Origin: Sporobacter sp963663605
GTDB lineage: Bacteria; Bacillota; Clostridia; Oscillospirales; Oscillospiraceae
Assembly: GCA_963663605.2 (NCBI GenBank)
Contig: CAXXVF010000002.1
Location: forward strand, 2,604,001-2,668,000
Length of the DNA stretch: 64,000 bases
Direction: 5' to 3'
Shown piece by piece: positions 37,402 to 46,594 of the stretch. Every line of letters starts with the position of its first letter. Position 1 is the stretch's first letter. Made by a program: the position numbers and the translations under genes. The notes below the pieces were generated by a model that was not told the DNA's origin, ran no database searches, and saw only the letters and a program-made list of their open reading frames with translations.

Positions 37402-37963
37402 TTTACCCCTTCCTACCAATGTAATTTATGTAAAAAGTATCTCACAACACGTTAAAAAAGTCAAATTCAGCCTATTGTCTATATCGGTTTTTGTGACATG
37501 AAAACAAATGAAAACATGTAAAAATAACGAAATTATTGTTCCAAATAACAAATATCAATAGAAAAATTTTATATTTTCACAGTATGCGTGCTGTTTTTCG
37601 GTCTTAAAACACTAAAAAAACATCTAAATGCAGTTAATATTTCCGATATGACTATAGTTTTTAAAATTGCTTGTTATAATTGCCAAAGACTTCGCTCGTT
37701 TAGCGTGGTATATTAGCTATATCGCATATTGATTCTTTTCTTGATTTTCTCCTTCATAATCATCGGCACACATGTCTGGCATGTGTGCCGATGATTAAAG
37801 CGAGAAACCAGCCGGCAATAGTCCGTTTAAAAGGTTTTATTACCCGGATGAAGCCGGCACTTAATATGATTTTATAAAAAAGGGGTGATGCCGGACGGTT
37901 TAATTTACTATAAAATATGTTTGATGGAAAAGGCATATAAGAAAAAAGGGAGGTACATAAAAA
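37402..37963. promoter_or_regulatory. Long divergent regulatory region with a 17-bp perfect inverted repeat
   Basis: A 562-base AT-rich gap with no gene. At 37758-37774 and 37780-37796 a perfect 17-bp inverted repeat (loop TCTGG) forms the strongest dyad in the gap. It has no U-tract on either strand, so it is more likely an operator or RNA structure than a terminator. A TATAAT box lies at 37675-37680 with a weak -35, suggesting an activated promoter for the transporter with a leader of about 280 bases. Confidence 0.5.
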
Positions 37964-39331
37964 ATGTTGAAAAAATCTTTACCGAAACTGTCAATAGCGG
38001 TATTGCTGGCAATCATACTGATCTTTGGAATGTTTGCCGGTTGTGCAAAGACGGAAACCGAAGCGGAGACGTCGGAAGCCGCGCCGGCCGCATCGGAAGC
38101 CGCATCGGAAGCTGCACCGGCAAATGAACCGGCGGGTGAAGAAGGGGCTGAAGAGGAATATCCCGACAAGGATCCAAACAAAACAACGATTAAAATAAGC
38201 GCCGTTCGTCCGATTACCGGCAGTAACGCTTCATTTGAGATTTATAACTACGGTCCTATATACAAAATGTGGGCCGATGAAGTCAATGCAGCAGGCGGTA
38301 TCAGAGTTAAGGAATACGGCAACCGTCAGCTGACCGTTGATATTTCTACAGTTTACGATGACACCTCCGACGTAGGACTCATGGTTGACCTTCTTATTAA
38401 AACCATGACGGAAGACGATGTGGACTTCGTACTTTCACCCTGCTCAACAGCAAGCCTTCAGGCTGCGGCTCCTATATTCGACGAGTACGGTTATCTGATG
38501 CTCGGCGCTGAAGGCGGCGGTACCGATACAAGGCCGCTGTATGATGAATACGAGGATATATTCTTTACAACAGCCTTTTCTGTACATCAGGTTCCGAAAA
38601 TGGCAGAAATCTTCAATGAACTTGGCATTGAGAAGGTGTTTATTACCTACATGCAGGACGCCCACGGCCTTGAGTATCTGGAAAGCACAGAAGAGGAATT
38701 CCCCCAATATGGCATTGAGTTTGAAGCGGTGGCCGCTCCCTGGGACTTTGCCGATATGACGCCGATTATTACGCAGGCGATGGACTCCGGCGCAGACGCT
38801 TTCGTCGCATACTGTTACCCGCCCTGGAATTCAAGTCTGATCAGTACAGCTATATCAATGGGCTACAACCCGAGTGCGTGGATGTGCGGACCCGGAGGCA
38901 GCCAGCAGTCTTTCTATGACGAAGCAGGTGGCATGGCTGTTAACGGCATGATGTTTGAAGGCGCGTGGTCAGTCAACAGCGGGCCAGCTTTCGCCGACTT
39001 TGCCGAAAGGATTGCAACTTACTATGCCGATGACCCCAACTGGGGACCGGAGTGGTGGGGCACTGCCGGATACTGGGGCGCGATGGAGATGCTCCAGATC
39101 GCCATTGAAGAGACCGGAACCCTTGATAACGCTGTCGTTGCAGATTATCTGCACGAAAACGTGATTGAAACATCGCTTGGCCCGATGCAGTTTGTAAATC
39201 ATGAGCTGACTGTTGATTCTTGGGCCGGGATGATTGGCCAGTACATTGACGGCGTTGCCGAAGTTATTGACGTCGGCGATAAGAGGACGGCTGATCCAGT
39301 CTATCCGAAGCCCGATTGGCCTGCCGCATAA
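37964..39331 (+). CDS. livK: Liv-type ABC transporter substrate-binding lipoprotein
   Basis: A 455-residue extracytoplasmic binding protein. The signal peptide ends in the lipobox FAGC (Cys27), so it is a membrane-anchored lipoprotein. An Ala/Glu/Ser-rich linker (30-65) follows, then a type I periplasmic binding fold (KISAVRPITGSNASFE, DEVNAAGG). GGGAGG precedes the start. It heads a five-gene transporter set. Liv-type binding proteins take branched-chain amino acids, amides or aromatic acids. With a PucR regulator and aromatic genes next door, an aromatic or phenolic acid ligand is a reasonable guess. Confidence 0.92.
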   Translation: MLKKSLPKLSIAVLLAIILIFGMFAGCAKTETEAETSEAAPAASEAASEAAPANEPAGEEGAEEEYPDKDPNKTTIKISAVRPITGSNASFEIYNYGPIYKMWADEVNAAGGIRVKEYGNRQLTVDISTVYDDTSDVGLMVDLLIKTMTEDDVDFVLSPCSTASLQAAAPIFDEYGYLMLGAEGGGTDTRPLYDEYEDIFFTTAFSVHQVPKMAEIFNELGIEKVFITYMQDAHGLEYLESTEEEFPQYGIEFEAVAAPWDFADMTPIITQAMDSGADAFVAYCYPPWNSSLISTAISMGYNPSAWMCGPGGSQQSFYDEAGGMAVNGMMFEGAWSVNSGPAFADFAERIATYYADDPNWGPEWWGTAGYWGAMEMLQIAIEETGTLDNAVVADYLHENVIETSLGPMQFVNHELTVDSWAGMIGQYIDGVAEVIDVGDKRTADPVYPKPDWPAA

Positions 39332-39370
39332 TAAGCAAAAGACACAAGCATCAGTATTATTTTTAATGAA

Positions 39371-39418
39371 AGAGCAGGCTGTCTGAGCCTTTAGCAGGGT
39401 ATTGGACGGCCTGCCTCT
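39371..39418 (+). repeat. Imperfect hairpin between binding protein and permease genes
   Basis: AGAGCAGGC (39371-39379) pairs with GCCTGC-CTCT (39409-39418) with one bulge. In the 130-base gap it could partly terminate transcripts or protect the upstream mRNA, giving more binding protein than permease. Confidence 0.4.
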
Positions 39419-39461
39419 CTTAAAAAGCATCCCGATTTCTACAGATAGGAGCTTTTGCAGC

Positions 39462-40325
39462 ATGTCAACTGTAGTTAACATAATAATATACGGCATAATT
39501 ATGGGCGGAATATACGGGCTGATTGCCATGGGGCTGACGTTACAGTACGGAGTAGGGAAGATACTCAACGTTTCGCACGGTGAGTTTTTAATGCTCTCGG
39601 CCATGACGTCATGCGTACTGGTACAAGCGGGGCTACATCCGCTTCTGTCGTTTGTAATCTGCCTGCCCGCCGCATTCATTGTCGGATTCATTCTCAATAT
39701 AACGCTTTACAGGTGGCTGAGGACTTTCTCGAAAGATGACGCGACTTTTGAGTCTAACGCCATGCTCATGTCGTTTGGCCTTTATTTTATTCTGGCCAAC
39801 ATCGGTTTGAAAATATGGGGCACCTTGTCCAAGAGCTATCAGTTTTTCAGTTACCCGGTCAAAATTCTAGGCGCAACCATTGCCGTTAACAGGCTTATAA
39901 GCCTTGGAATTGCCATAATCTTTATCGTGGCGTTTTTCATTTTCCTAAACAAAACAAGAATGGGCAAATCAATCAGAGCGACCAGCCAGAGCACGACGGC
40001 CGCGGCCATGATGGGCGTCCGGATAAACAGGACTATGGCAATCTGTTTTGGTGCGGGCGGGCTTCTGGCAGCCGCAGCCGGTGTTTTGATAGGTATGTCC
40101 TTCTCGCCAACAGCACAAATCGGACTGTCGAACACTGTTATCGCGCTGATTGTTGTTGTTTTGGGTGGAATGGGCAGCATACCCGGCGCGGTTCTCGGAG
40201 GCGTACTGATAGGCCTTGTGGGGCAGGCTGTCAGCTTTATTGATACAAGCCTCGTCACCGTGGCGTATTACCTGATGATCATTATTTTGCTTTTGCTGAG
40301 GCCGAAGGGCCTTTTGGGGAGGTAG
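39462..40325 (+). CDS. livH: Liv-type ABC transporter permease (LivH-like)
   Basis: A 287-residue integral membrane permease with about eight hydrophobic segments. Family signatures include GGIYGLIAMGLTLQYGVGKILNVSHGEF at the N-terminus and IALIVVVLGGMGSIPGAVLGG near the end. The start at 39462 follows AGGAGC; the longer upstream frame is non-coding-like. It forms the channel with LivM. Confidence 0.92.
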   Translation: MSTVVNIIIYGIIMGGIYGLIAMGLTLQYGVGKILNVSHGEFLMLSAMTSCVLVQAGLHPLLSFVICLPAAFIVGFILNITLYRWLRTFSKDDATFESNAMLMSFGLYFILANIGLKIWGTLSKSYQFFSYPVKILGATIAVNRLISLGIAIIFIVAFFIFLNKTRMGKSIRATSQSTTAAAMMGVRINRTMAICFGAGGLLAAAAGVLIGMSFSPTAQIGLSNTVIALIVVVLGGMGSIPGAVLGGVLIGLVGQAVSFIDTSLVTVAYYLMIIILLLLRPKGLLGR

Positions 40326-40327
40326 CG

Positions 40328-41299
40328 ATGATTAAGAATTTTAACCTTAGAAAAGAACTTCAATATATTGTCGTTGCCATAGCTGTCATTTTCTTTGCGT
40401 TTGTGCCGTTATTCGGGTCGACCTACACAATTACATTGTCTTCTACAATAATGATGTATATCGTCATGGCGGTATCCTGGAACATGTTTTCAGGCCCTAC
40501 GGGGTATATTTCATTGGCGTCCGGCGCGTTTGTAGGCTTAGGGTATTACGCCTCCGGATTTTTGAGCAACAGTTTCCCGCTTCCGGTACTCATGCTTTTC
40601 GGAGGTATAGTGAGCTTTGCGCTTGCAGCGCTCATCGGCTCCATTACACTCCGTCTTCGAGGCGTATACTTTACGATTTTCACGTTTTGTCTTGTAGAGC
40701 TTGTAAAAGCTGTTATGACATGGTATGAGATAATGGTAGTAAGAAAGCGCGGGCTGAACGTTCATAATTTTGGCCCGGAGGCGGCGTTTTACGCAATGCT
40801 CGTTATGGTCGCGATTGCTCTGGTTGTTGTGGTTATCGTCAAGCGGACACGGTTTGGAATGGCGCTTACCGGAATCGGAGAGTCCGAAGACGCGGCTTCA
40901 CATATTGGCATCCATACAACCAAGACGAAGGTCTTTGGATTCGCAATTACCGCCTTTTTGATGGGTACTGTAGGCGCTGTAAGGGCAACGATGCTCAACC
41001 ATATAGACCCCACCAGCGCATTTAACATGATGTTTTCGTTCCTGCCGGTTTTGATGTGCGTATTCGGCGGTATAAAAACTTTCTTGGGGCCGATTATCGG
41101 CGCAATCGTATTTGCGATATTGCAGTATAATCTAGTTACGGAAATGCCGCAGGTTTATATGATTATTTTCGGCGGTATCATGATTTTGGCAATCTTGTTT
41201 ATGCCATCGGGAATTGTTGGGGTTTACGAGAGAATTAAAAACTTTTCGAAAAAAGGCGATTCCAAAAAGGGGGAGGTTACCGACGATGCCAATGCTTGA
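40328..41299 (+). CDS. livM: Liv-type ABC transporter permease (LivM-like)
   Basis: A 323-residue membrane permease, two bases after LivH. Hydrophobic helices begin at about 12. Signatures: WNMFSGPTGYISLASGAFVGLG and VFGGIKTFLGPIIGA. The C-terminal tail is Lys-rich and cytoplasmic. Its end overlaps the LivG start by 14 bases, indicating coupled translation. Confidence 0.92.
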   Translation: MIKNFNLRKELQYIVVAIAVIFFAFVPLFGSTYTITLSSTIMMYIVMAVSWNMFSGPTGYISLASGAFVGLGYYASGFLSNSFPLPVLMLFGGIVSFALAALIGSITLRLRGVYFTIFTFCLVELVKAVMTWYEIMVVRKRGLNVHNFGPEAAFYAMLVMVAIALVVVVIVKRTRFGMALTGIGESEDAASHIGIHTTKTKVFGFAITAFLMGTVGAVRATMLNHIDPTSAFNMMFSFLPVLMCVFGGIKTFLGPIIGAIVFAILQYNLVTEMPQVYMIIFGGIMILAILFMPSGIVGVYERIKNFSKKGDSKKGEVTDDANA

Positions 41300-42005
41300 A
41301 GCAACGGGTGTAAGCAAGGCGTTCGGCGGCCTTAAAGCCGTATCGAAGGTCGACTTCTTTGTGGAAGAGGGAGAAATCCTGGGCCTGATCGGCCCTAACG
41401 GCGCGGGTAAAACGACGCTTTTCAATTTGATATCGGGCGCATACCAGATGGATTCCGGCACCGTCGTATACAACGGAAAAAAGATCAGCGGTATGAAGCC
41501 GAATAAGATCTGCCGCCTCGGTATCGGACGGTCGTTCCAGGCCGCAAAGAATTTCGCCGGTATGCCGGTATGCCAGAATGTGCTGATGGGCGCGCTGTTC
41601 GGGCAAAAAGGACAATCAACAGCCGAGGCTCAGAAGACCGTGGATGAGGTCCTCGATTTCGTCGGCCTGACGGAGCTGCGCGACAAGATGGTGCCGGATA
41701 TCCCGCTGGCGTATCAAAAGCGCCTCGAGGTTGCCCGTGCACTTGCCACGAAACCGACGCTTCTGATGCTCGACGAGATGATGGCAGGACTCAACCCGTC
41801 CGAGGTCACCGAGGCGATGGAGCTTGTCACAAAAATCCGTAAATCCGGGATCACAATTATCATGATCGAGCATGTCATGAAAGCGATCATGAATATCTGC
41901 GACCGTATCATTGTCCTCCATCACGGGGCCAAAATTGCCGAGGGGACGCCTCAGGAGATATCCACAAGCAGGACGGTCATCGAAGTATACTTAGGAGAGT
42001 GTTGA
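41286..42005 (+). CDS. livG: Liv-type ABC transporter ATPase (LivG-like)
   Basis: A 239-residue ATPase with Walker A GPNGAGKTT, Q-loop region GIGRSFQAAKNF, an ABC signature region that is degenerate (LAYQKRLEVARALA; no LSGGQ), Walker B LLMLDEMMAGL and H-loop in IMIEHVM. The degenerate signature is common in LivG proteins. The start at 41286, inside the LivM end, is supported by GGGGAGG 8-14 bases upstream. Confidence 0.92.
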   Translation: MPMLEATGVSKAFGGLKAVSKVDFFVEEGEILGLIGPNGAGKTTLFNLISGAYQMDSGTVVYNGKKISGMKPNKICRLGIGRSFQAAKNFAGMPVCQNVLMGALFGQKGQSTAEAQKTVDEVLDFVGLTELRDKMVPDIPLAYQKRLEVARALATKPTLLMLDEMMAGLNPSEVTEAMELVTKIRKSGITIIMIEHVMKAIMNICDRIIVLHHGAKIAEGTPQEISTSRTVIEVYLGEC

Positions 42006-42006
42006 C

Positions 42007-42717
42007 ATGACGATGCTTGAAATAGAAAAACTGAACGTCTTCTACGGCAACGTACAGGCTTTGTGGGACGTATCCCTGAAGGTGGAGGAGGCCGAGATCG
42101 TGGCGCTGCTCGGTGCCAACGGCGCGGGCAAGACGACGCTCCTCAATTCGATTACGGGACTTGTCAAACCTACGTCGGGCCATATGAAATTCATGGATAA
42201 GGCGCTCGACGGCGTCCCGAGTCACAGCATCATGGAAAAAGGAATCGCGTACCTGCCCGAGGGCGGCCGCCTGTTTCCCGATATGTCCATAAAAGAAAAC
42301 CTTGAAATGGGTTCTTATCCAAAGAGCATGTGGAAGATGAGAAAAGAGTCAATGGAACGCGTTTTTGAGCTTTTTCCAATGCTCAAAGAACGGCAGAAAC
42401 AACTGGCATCAACACTCAGCGGCGGCGAAAAACAGATGCTCGCTATGGCACGCGGCCTTATGTCAAACCCGAAGATGTGCTTGTTCGACGAGTTGTCGTA
42501 CGGACTGGCGCCGATCATCGTGACGGAAGTGTTCAATATTGTGAAAAGACTGAGGGAACAGGGTATAACGGTTCTTTTAGTTGAGCAGAACGTCAAACAG
42601 ACGCTTGAAATCGCCGATCGGGCGTATGTCCTTGAAAACGGCAGCGTCGCGCTGAACGGCCCATGCTGCGACCTGCTTGAGAACGACTACGTCAAGAAAG
42701 CCTATCTCGGGCTGTAA
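42007..42717 (+). CDS. livF: Liv-type ABC transporter ATPase (LivF-like)
   Basis: A 236-residue ATPase with Walker A GANGAGKTT, signature LSGGEKQMLAMARGL, a Walker-B-like CLFDELSYGLAP and H-loop-like LLVEQNV. In LivF proteins the segment after Walker B normally reads DEPSxGLAP; here DELSYGLAP. It follows LivG by one base with AGGAGAG ahead. It completes the transporter. Confidence 0.92.
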   Translation: MTMLEIEKLNVFYGNVQALWDVSLKVEEAEIVALLGANGAGKTTLLNSITGLVKPTSGHMKFMDKALDGVPSHSIMEKGIAYLPEGGRLFPDMSIKENLEMGSYPKSMWKMRKESMERVFELFPMLKERQKQLASTLSGGEKQMLAMARGLMSNPKMCLFDELSYGLAPIIVTEVFNIVKRLREQGITVLLVEQNVKQTLEIADRAYVLENGSVALNGPCCDLLENDYVKKAYLGL

Positions 42718-42733
42718 AGCAGGAATATGAAAA

Positions 42734-42760
42734 AGGGGGCGGTTTAGCCGCCCCCTCAAT
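42734..42760. terminator. Terminator after the transporter operon
   Basis: A 9-bp GC-rich stem (42734-42742 with 42748-42756) preceded by four A residues and followed by CAATTTG. The A-run would also give a U-run on the minus strand, so it may serve the convergent gene too. Confidence 0.65.
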
Positions 42761-42873
42761 TTGTCGAAAATGCTGCACCTGAGGCCTTCTCGAATGACTG
42801 CAATCTCCTGTTGTATTAAACATACGACAGGAGGCTGTTTTCTTATCAATGTACGTTTGTCCTGGGCGGCCGG

Positions 42874-43809
42874 TCAGGCTTTATAGTTCATCTCGATCGA
42901 TTTGATTTTATCATAAAGCATCTGGTTGACGGGACAGGAGACCCCGTGTTTTTTGCCCAGAGATAAAACCGTGCCTGCAAACAGCTCGACTTCGGTAAGC
43001 CGTCCGGCTTCAACATCCTGCTGCATTGAGGTCTTTCCTTTAGGATTGAGGCCGTCAATGACGCGGAGCCAGTAGTCCAGGTCCTCCTGTGTCAGATCGA
43101 TATGCTCCTTTCTGGAAAGGACGGCGGCTTCCCGCATTGCCGCAATCATGGTGTCCCGGTATTTTCCGCCTTCCTGGATGCCCCCGTAGTTACACCGGAA
43201 AACGGCGGTCGTCTGGTTAGCGCCGACATTGATCATAAACTTGCTCCACTGTCTTCTTGGCATGTCCTGAACAACTTCATGCGGGATCCCTGTTTTTAAA
43301 AAGAAACGCTCGACGGCTCTGACCTTTTCAGACGGTGGACCCGGCTGAACGTCGCCGAAGCTGAGCTGACCCACATGGTGATACGTCAGTCTGTTTCCGA
43401 CTTTGACGGCATCCATGCCCTGCGCTACGCAGAGCAGGACTTTTTCCGGCCCGTACGCCTGTCCGATCAGGGATTCGCTGCTGATCCCGTTGAGCAGGGA
43501 CAAGATGATCGTATCGGGGCCTACGTGGTTATATACAGCCTTTATGGCGTCGTCCAGACCGTTCATTTTAACAGCTATGATGATAAGATCGGCCGGAACG
43601 CTTTTATCGTCCGGCGCAACGTAATGAAACGGAAAGCGGACGCCGTTAGTGAAAACGCCGTCGCGCGCATACCGGCCGATCCTGTCGCGGTCGGCTATGA
43701 TTTTAAGCGTTCCCGGCGCCGTTTGTGAAGCGATCTGCTGTCCGAACAATATGCCGAGTGCGCCGAGGCCGATAAGAGATACCGTTTTGATTTCCATTTG
43801 ATTTACCAT
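42874..43809 (-). CDS. Ketopantoate-reductase-family (PanE/ApbA) NAD(P)-dependent dehydrogenase
   Basis: A 311-residue protein. The N-terminal Rossmann fold has GLGALGILFGQQIA (about 14-27), and the helical C-terminal domain has WSKFMINVGANQTTAV with the family's conserved Lys-Asn pattern. PanE makes pantoate for coenzyme A, but many relatives reduce other 2-keto acids, and no other pantothenate gene is near. An in-frame ATG at 43797 is an alternative start. It follows the thioesterase gene by 54 bases on the same strand and may be cotranscribed. Confidence 0.85.
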   Translation of the reverse strand: MVNQMEIKTVSLIGLGALGILFGQQIASQTAPGTLKIIADRDRIGRYARDGVFTNGVRFPFHYVAPDDKSVPADLIIIAVKMNGLDDAIKAVYNHVGPDTIILSLLNGISSESLIGQAYGPEKVLLCVAQGMDAVKVGNRLTYHHVGQLSFGDVQPGPPSEKVRAVERFFLKTGIPHEVVQDMPRRQWSKFMINVGANQTTAVFRCNYGGIQEGGKYRDTMIAAMREAAVLSRKEHIDLTQEDLDYWLRVIDGLNPKGKTSMQQDVEAGRLTEVELFAGTVLSLGKKHGVSCPVNQMLYDKIKSIEMNYKA

Positions 43810-43863
43810 CCGTCATTGAGTTTAAGGTTCTGCGTTTGATAATTGGCTTTATAAAAAGTTTCG

Positions 43864-44280
43864 TCAGTTGTCGGCGACCGCCTGCAATAAAGCGAAGATT
43901 TCAGGCGCGGTCCGCTCCATGTTGACGGGCTTGAGCGCACTGTCGGTAAACGCATGCAGCGTTTCACCGGTGGCCAGAAGGGTTTTTGTTTTTGTAATGA
44001 CGACCTCATAAGACAGTATTAGCCGTACCCGTGACAAGTGCTTCAATTTAGTTATAACAGTGATTTCGTCTTCATATCTTGCCGGACGCTTGAATCTGCA
44101 GGTTACCTCATAAAGCGGCAGTTGGACGCCTTTGGCCTCCATTTCGGAATATGTGATGCCAGTTTGCTTGATGAAATCCGTTCGTCCGGCTTCAAACCAG
44201 ATTGGATAATTGGCGTGATGGACGATGCCCATTTGATCTGTTTCGGCGTATCGGACCGTTAATCGTGTTTCGGTATTCAT
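43864..44280 (-). CDS. YbgC/4HBT-family acyl-CoA thioesterase
   Basis: A 138-residue hot-dog-fold protein. The active-site motif YAETDQMGIVHHANYPIWFE holds the catalytic Asp and is typical of the 4-hydroxybenzoyl-CoA thioesterase/YbgC group. AGGAGG precedes the start. It hydrolyses short acyl-CoA or aryl-CoA esters to free acids. In this neighbourhood an aromatic CoA ester is possible but unproven. Confidence 0.9.
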   Translation of the reverse strand: MNTETRLTVRYAETDQMGIVHHANYPIWFEAGRTDFIKQTGITYSEMEAKGVQLPLYEVTCRFKRPARYEDEITVITKLKHLSRVRLILSYEVVITKTKTLLATGETLHAFTDSALKPVNMERTAPEIFALLQAVADN

Positions 44281-44380
44281 GAAAACCTCCTATGCGCCTG
44301 ATTCTTTCGCTCAAGCGCTCGCTTACATGCGCATAACACTATTTTAACGTTAAAAACGACTGTTTTCAATTGCTATTATG

Positions 44381-44411
44381 TAAAAAGAAGGCCCCGAGTC
44401 GTCGGGGCCTT
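44381..44411 (-). terminator. Terminator of the NlpC/P60 gene
   Basis: A perfect 10-bp stem (44388-44397 with 44402-44411, AAGGCCCCGA/TCGGGGCCTT) followed on the minus strand by CTTTTTA. Confidence 0.85.
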
Positions 44412-44441
44412 TCTGTGTGTTGACTTAAATACTGCGGATGT

Positions 44442-45344
44442 TCAGACGATCCGCTTGGCGCCGTACCACACGCGTGTATAGTATGTACTGTCGAGACTGC
44501 TGATGATAACGCCTGTCGATGAAGTTGAGGCATGCACGAACTGACCGTTCCCGATGTATAAACCGACATGCGTGACAGATATACCGCCGTTGGATGAAAA
44601 GAATACGAGATCTCCGGACTGCAGCTGAGCTTTTGAGACGCTGATGCCGTTGTTGCTGTACTGCTGTGAAGCTCTCCTTGACAAGGCGTAGCCGAACTTG
44701 CCGTATATGTAGTAGGTAAAACCGGAACAGTCAAACCCGACCGAGGGGGAACTCGCGCCGTAGACATACCGATAACCGACGAACTGCAGTGCGTAATCGG
44801 CGATCTGCTGTCTAACCGGCGACGGTTCGTTTTCGGGTATTATCGAGTCGCCTTCAGACGTAATGTTAATAAAATCAGATCGGATATATCCTGTTATGCC
44901 CGTGTAGCTGACCTTGTACCAGCCGTTGTTTATACCAACGACATGCAGGACGGTCCCTATGGGATATGTACCAAGGATGCTGCCGGATGTAGACGGCGTG
45001 CTTCGCATTCGGACATTTTCTCCGACAAGCGTTCCCGTTGCGCTGAAATTTTCGGCCGTCGATAGCTCCGACATGTACATCGCCGCCACATAACCGACGG
45101 TTCCGTTGTAATTGATATGATACCAGGTGCTGTCGACGACATCCAAAACGACCGCGATATCGTCCTCATAAAGCGTTGCTGTGATCGGGGCTGTTGTTCC
45201 GGCTTCAGTCCGGACATTCAGCGCCACCGAGGAAACGGCAGATGCTCCGCAGGCTATCGACGCGGCGGAAACGTTGAAACGTACGACGGCAGTCAGAAGC
45301 GACACCGCCATAACCAGGACGGTTATTCTCTTTATCTTTTTCAA
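44442..45344 (-). CDS. Secreted NlpC/P60 endopeptidase with SH3 domains
   Basis: A 300-residue exported peptidoglycan hydrolase. The signal peptide (about 1-28) ends near VSAAS. Two bacterial SH3 domains follow (about 35-100, 105-165), then the NlpC/P60 domain (about 180-300) with catalytic Cys in GFDCSGFTYY, His in VTHVGLYIG and a third polar residue region FVHAST. TTG at 45344 is chosen as start because GGAGGTGAGCG lies just ahead and gives a signal peptide beginning KKIKR. The longer upstream frame has no such features. Confidence 0.9.
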   Translation of the reverse strand: MKKIKRITVLVMAVSLLTAVVRFNVSAASIACGASAVSSVALNVRTEAGTTAPITATLYEDDIAVVLDVVDSTWYHINYNGTVGYVAAMYMSELSTAENFSATGTLVGENVRMRSTPSTSGSILGTYPIGTVLHVVGINNGWYKVSYTGITGYIRSDFINITSEGDSIIPENEPSPVRQQIADYALQFVGYRYVYGASSPSVGFDCSGFTYYIYGKFGYALSRRASQQYSNNGISVSKAQLQSGDLVFFSSNGGISVTHVGLYIGNGQFVHASTSSTGVIISSLDSTYYTRVWYGAKRIV

Positions 45345-45556
45345 ACGCTCACCTCCATATAACATTAATATGCATATTATATGAAAAAGATTAACAAATT
45401 GTAACCGAAATGTTACCGCTTTGTCAACTGTTGTCATTAAACAATTTATTTCTCCCGTATTTTTTAAGCTGTTATCAGGCTGATACGAAACCTTTCAGCC
45501 CGTAAAACCGACGTGAATACAAGTTAGAAAACGCATGAAAATTAAATATGTTTTTC

Positions 45557-45586
45557 TTGCAACCTTACAGCCTTGAAGAGTATAGT
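45557..45586 (+). promoter_or_regulatory. Promoter for the cysteine synthase gene
   Basis: TTGCAA (45557-45562), 18 bases, TATAGT (45581-45586), about 25 bases before the start codon. Confidence 0.6.
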
Positions 45587-45611
45587 ATAGTAGATTGAAA
45601 GGGTGACGAAT

Positions 45612-46508
45612 ATGTATGACAATATACTTGGGGCAATCGGGCATACGCCGCTTGTCCGGATCAACAGGCTTAACCCGAAACCGGAGATACCGCTGTACGC
45701 TAAGCTTGAGGGATTCAATCCGACCGGCAGCATAAAAGACAGGATCGCGTTAAAGATGATAGAGCAGGCGGAAGAAGACGGCGCGCTTATTAAAGGTAAA
45801 ACGATCATCGAGCCAACGTCGGGAAATACGGGGATAGGTCTTGCGATGATTGGAGCCGTCAAAGGTTATGACGTTGAGATCGTTATGAGCGAAGCCGTTT
45901 CCGTCGAACGGCGGAAGATGATCGAAGCCTTCGGGGGAAAAATCACCCTGACCGACCCGAACCAGGGGACGGATGGCGCTATCCGGAAAGCGCATCAGCT
46001 TGTCCGGGACAATCCCGACAAGTACTTTATGCCCAATCAGTTTTCAAACGAATACAACAAGCTCGCACATTATTACACAACGGCTAACGAGATATGGGAT
46101 GAGACCGGCGGCCGCGTGACGCATGTCGTCTCCGCTATCGGCACATCCGGAACGATTATGGGCGTTGGTATGGGGCTTAAAAATAAAAACCCGGATATAA
46201 AAATCGTTGAGGCGCAGCCTGTCAGGAATCATTATATCCAGGGACTTAAAAACATGCAGGAAGCCATAGTGCCGGAAATCTACGATCCTTCAAAGATTGA
46301 CCGTTGCGTCATGATAGAATCCGAGAACGCGTTTGATATGGCAAGACAGATCGTCCATCAGGAAGGCATCTTCGTTGGAATGTCGAGCGGTGCTGCAATG
46401 CTTGCGGCATTGGAGACGATCCGGGAAATCGACGCGGGCGTCGTTGTCGTCCTGTTTGCCGACAGAGGAGAAAAATATTTGAGCACGAATCTCTTCAACT
46501 GCACCTGA
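45612..46508 (+). CDS. cysK: Cysteine synthase (O-acetylserine sulfhydrylase family)
   Basis: A 298-residue PLP enzyme joining O-acetylserine and sulfide to cysteine. The PLP Lys is in GSIKDR, with TSGNTGIGLAMIGA and the phosphate loop SAIGTSGTIMGVG (usual GTGGT here GTSGT). The C-terminal MSSGAAM is conserved. The start at 45612 is preferred over GTG at 45603 because GAAAGGG lies 8 bases ahead. Single gene with its own promoter and terminator. Confidence 0.9.
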   Translation: MYDNILGAIGHTPLVRINRLNPKPEIPLYAKLEGFNPTGSIKDRIALKMIEQAEEDGALIKGKTIIEPTSGNTGIGLAMIGAVKGYDVEIVMSEAVSVERRKMIEAFGGKITLTDPNQGTDGAIRKAHQLVRDNPDKYFMPNQFSNEYNKLAHYYTTANEIWDETGGRVTHVVSAIGTSGTIMGVGMGLKNKNPDIKIVEAQPVRNHYIQGLKNMQEAIVPEIYDPSKIDRCVMIESENAFDMARQIVHQEGIFVGMSSGAAMLAALETIREIDAGVVVVLFADRGEKYLSTNLFNCT

Positions 46509-46530
46509 CATATAATAAAAGGACATAAAG

Positions 46531-46568
46531 AAAAACTCTTCGGAACCGACGGCTCCGAAGAGTTTTTA
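46531..46568. terminator. Bidirectional terminator
   Basis: A perfect 14-bp stem (46531-46544 with 46554-46567) with A5 and T5 ends, between convergent cysK and the L,D-transpeptidase gene. Confidence 0.92.
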
Positions 46569-46594
46569 GCTTGTATCAGTATAAATACGTATGG

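Noticed and set aside
42874..43809. True panE of pantothenate biosynthesis
   Set aside because: Family fits, but no panB, panC or panD nearby; left as a family-level call.
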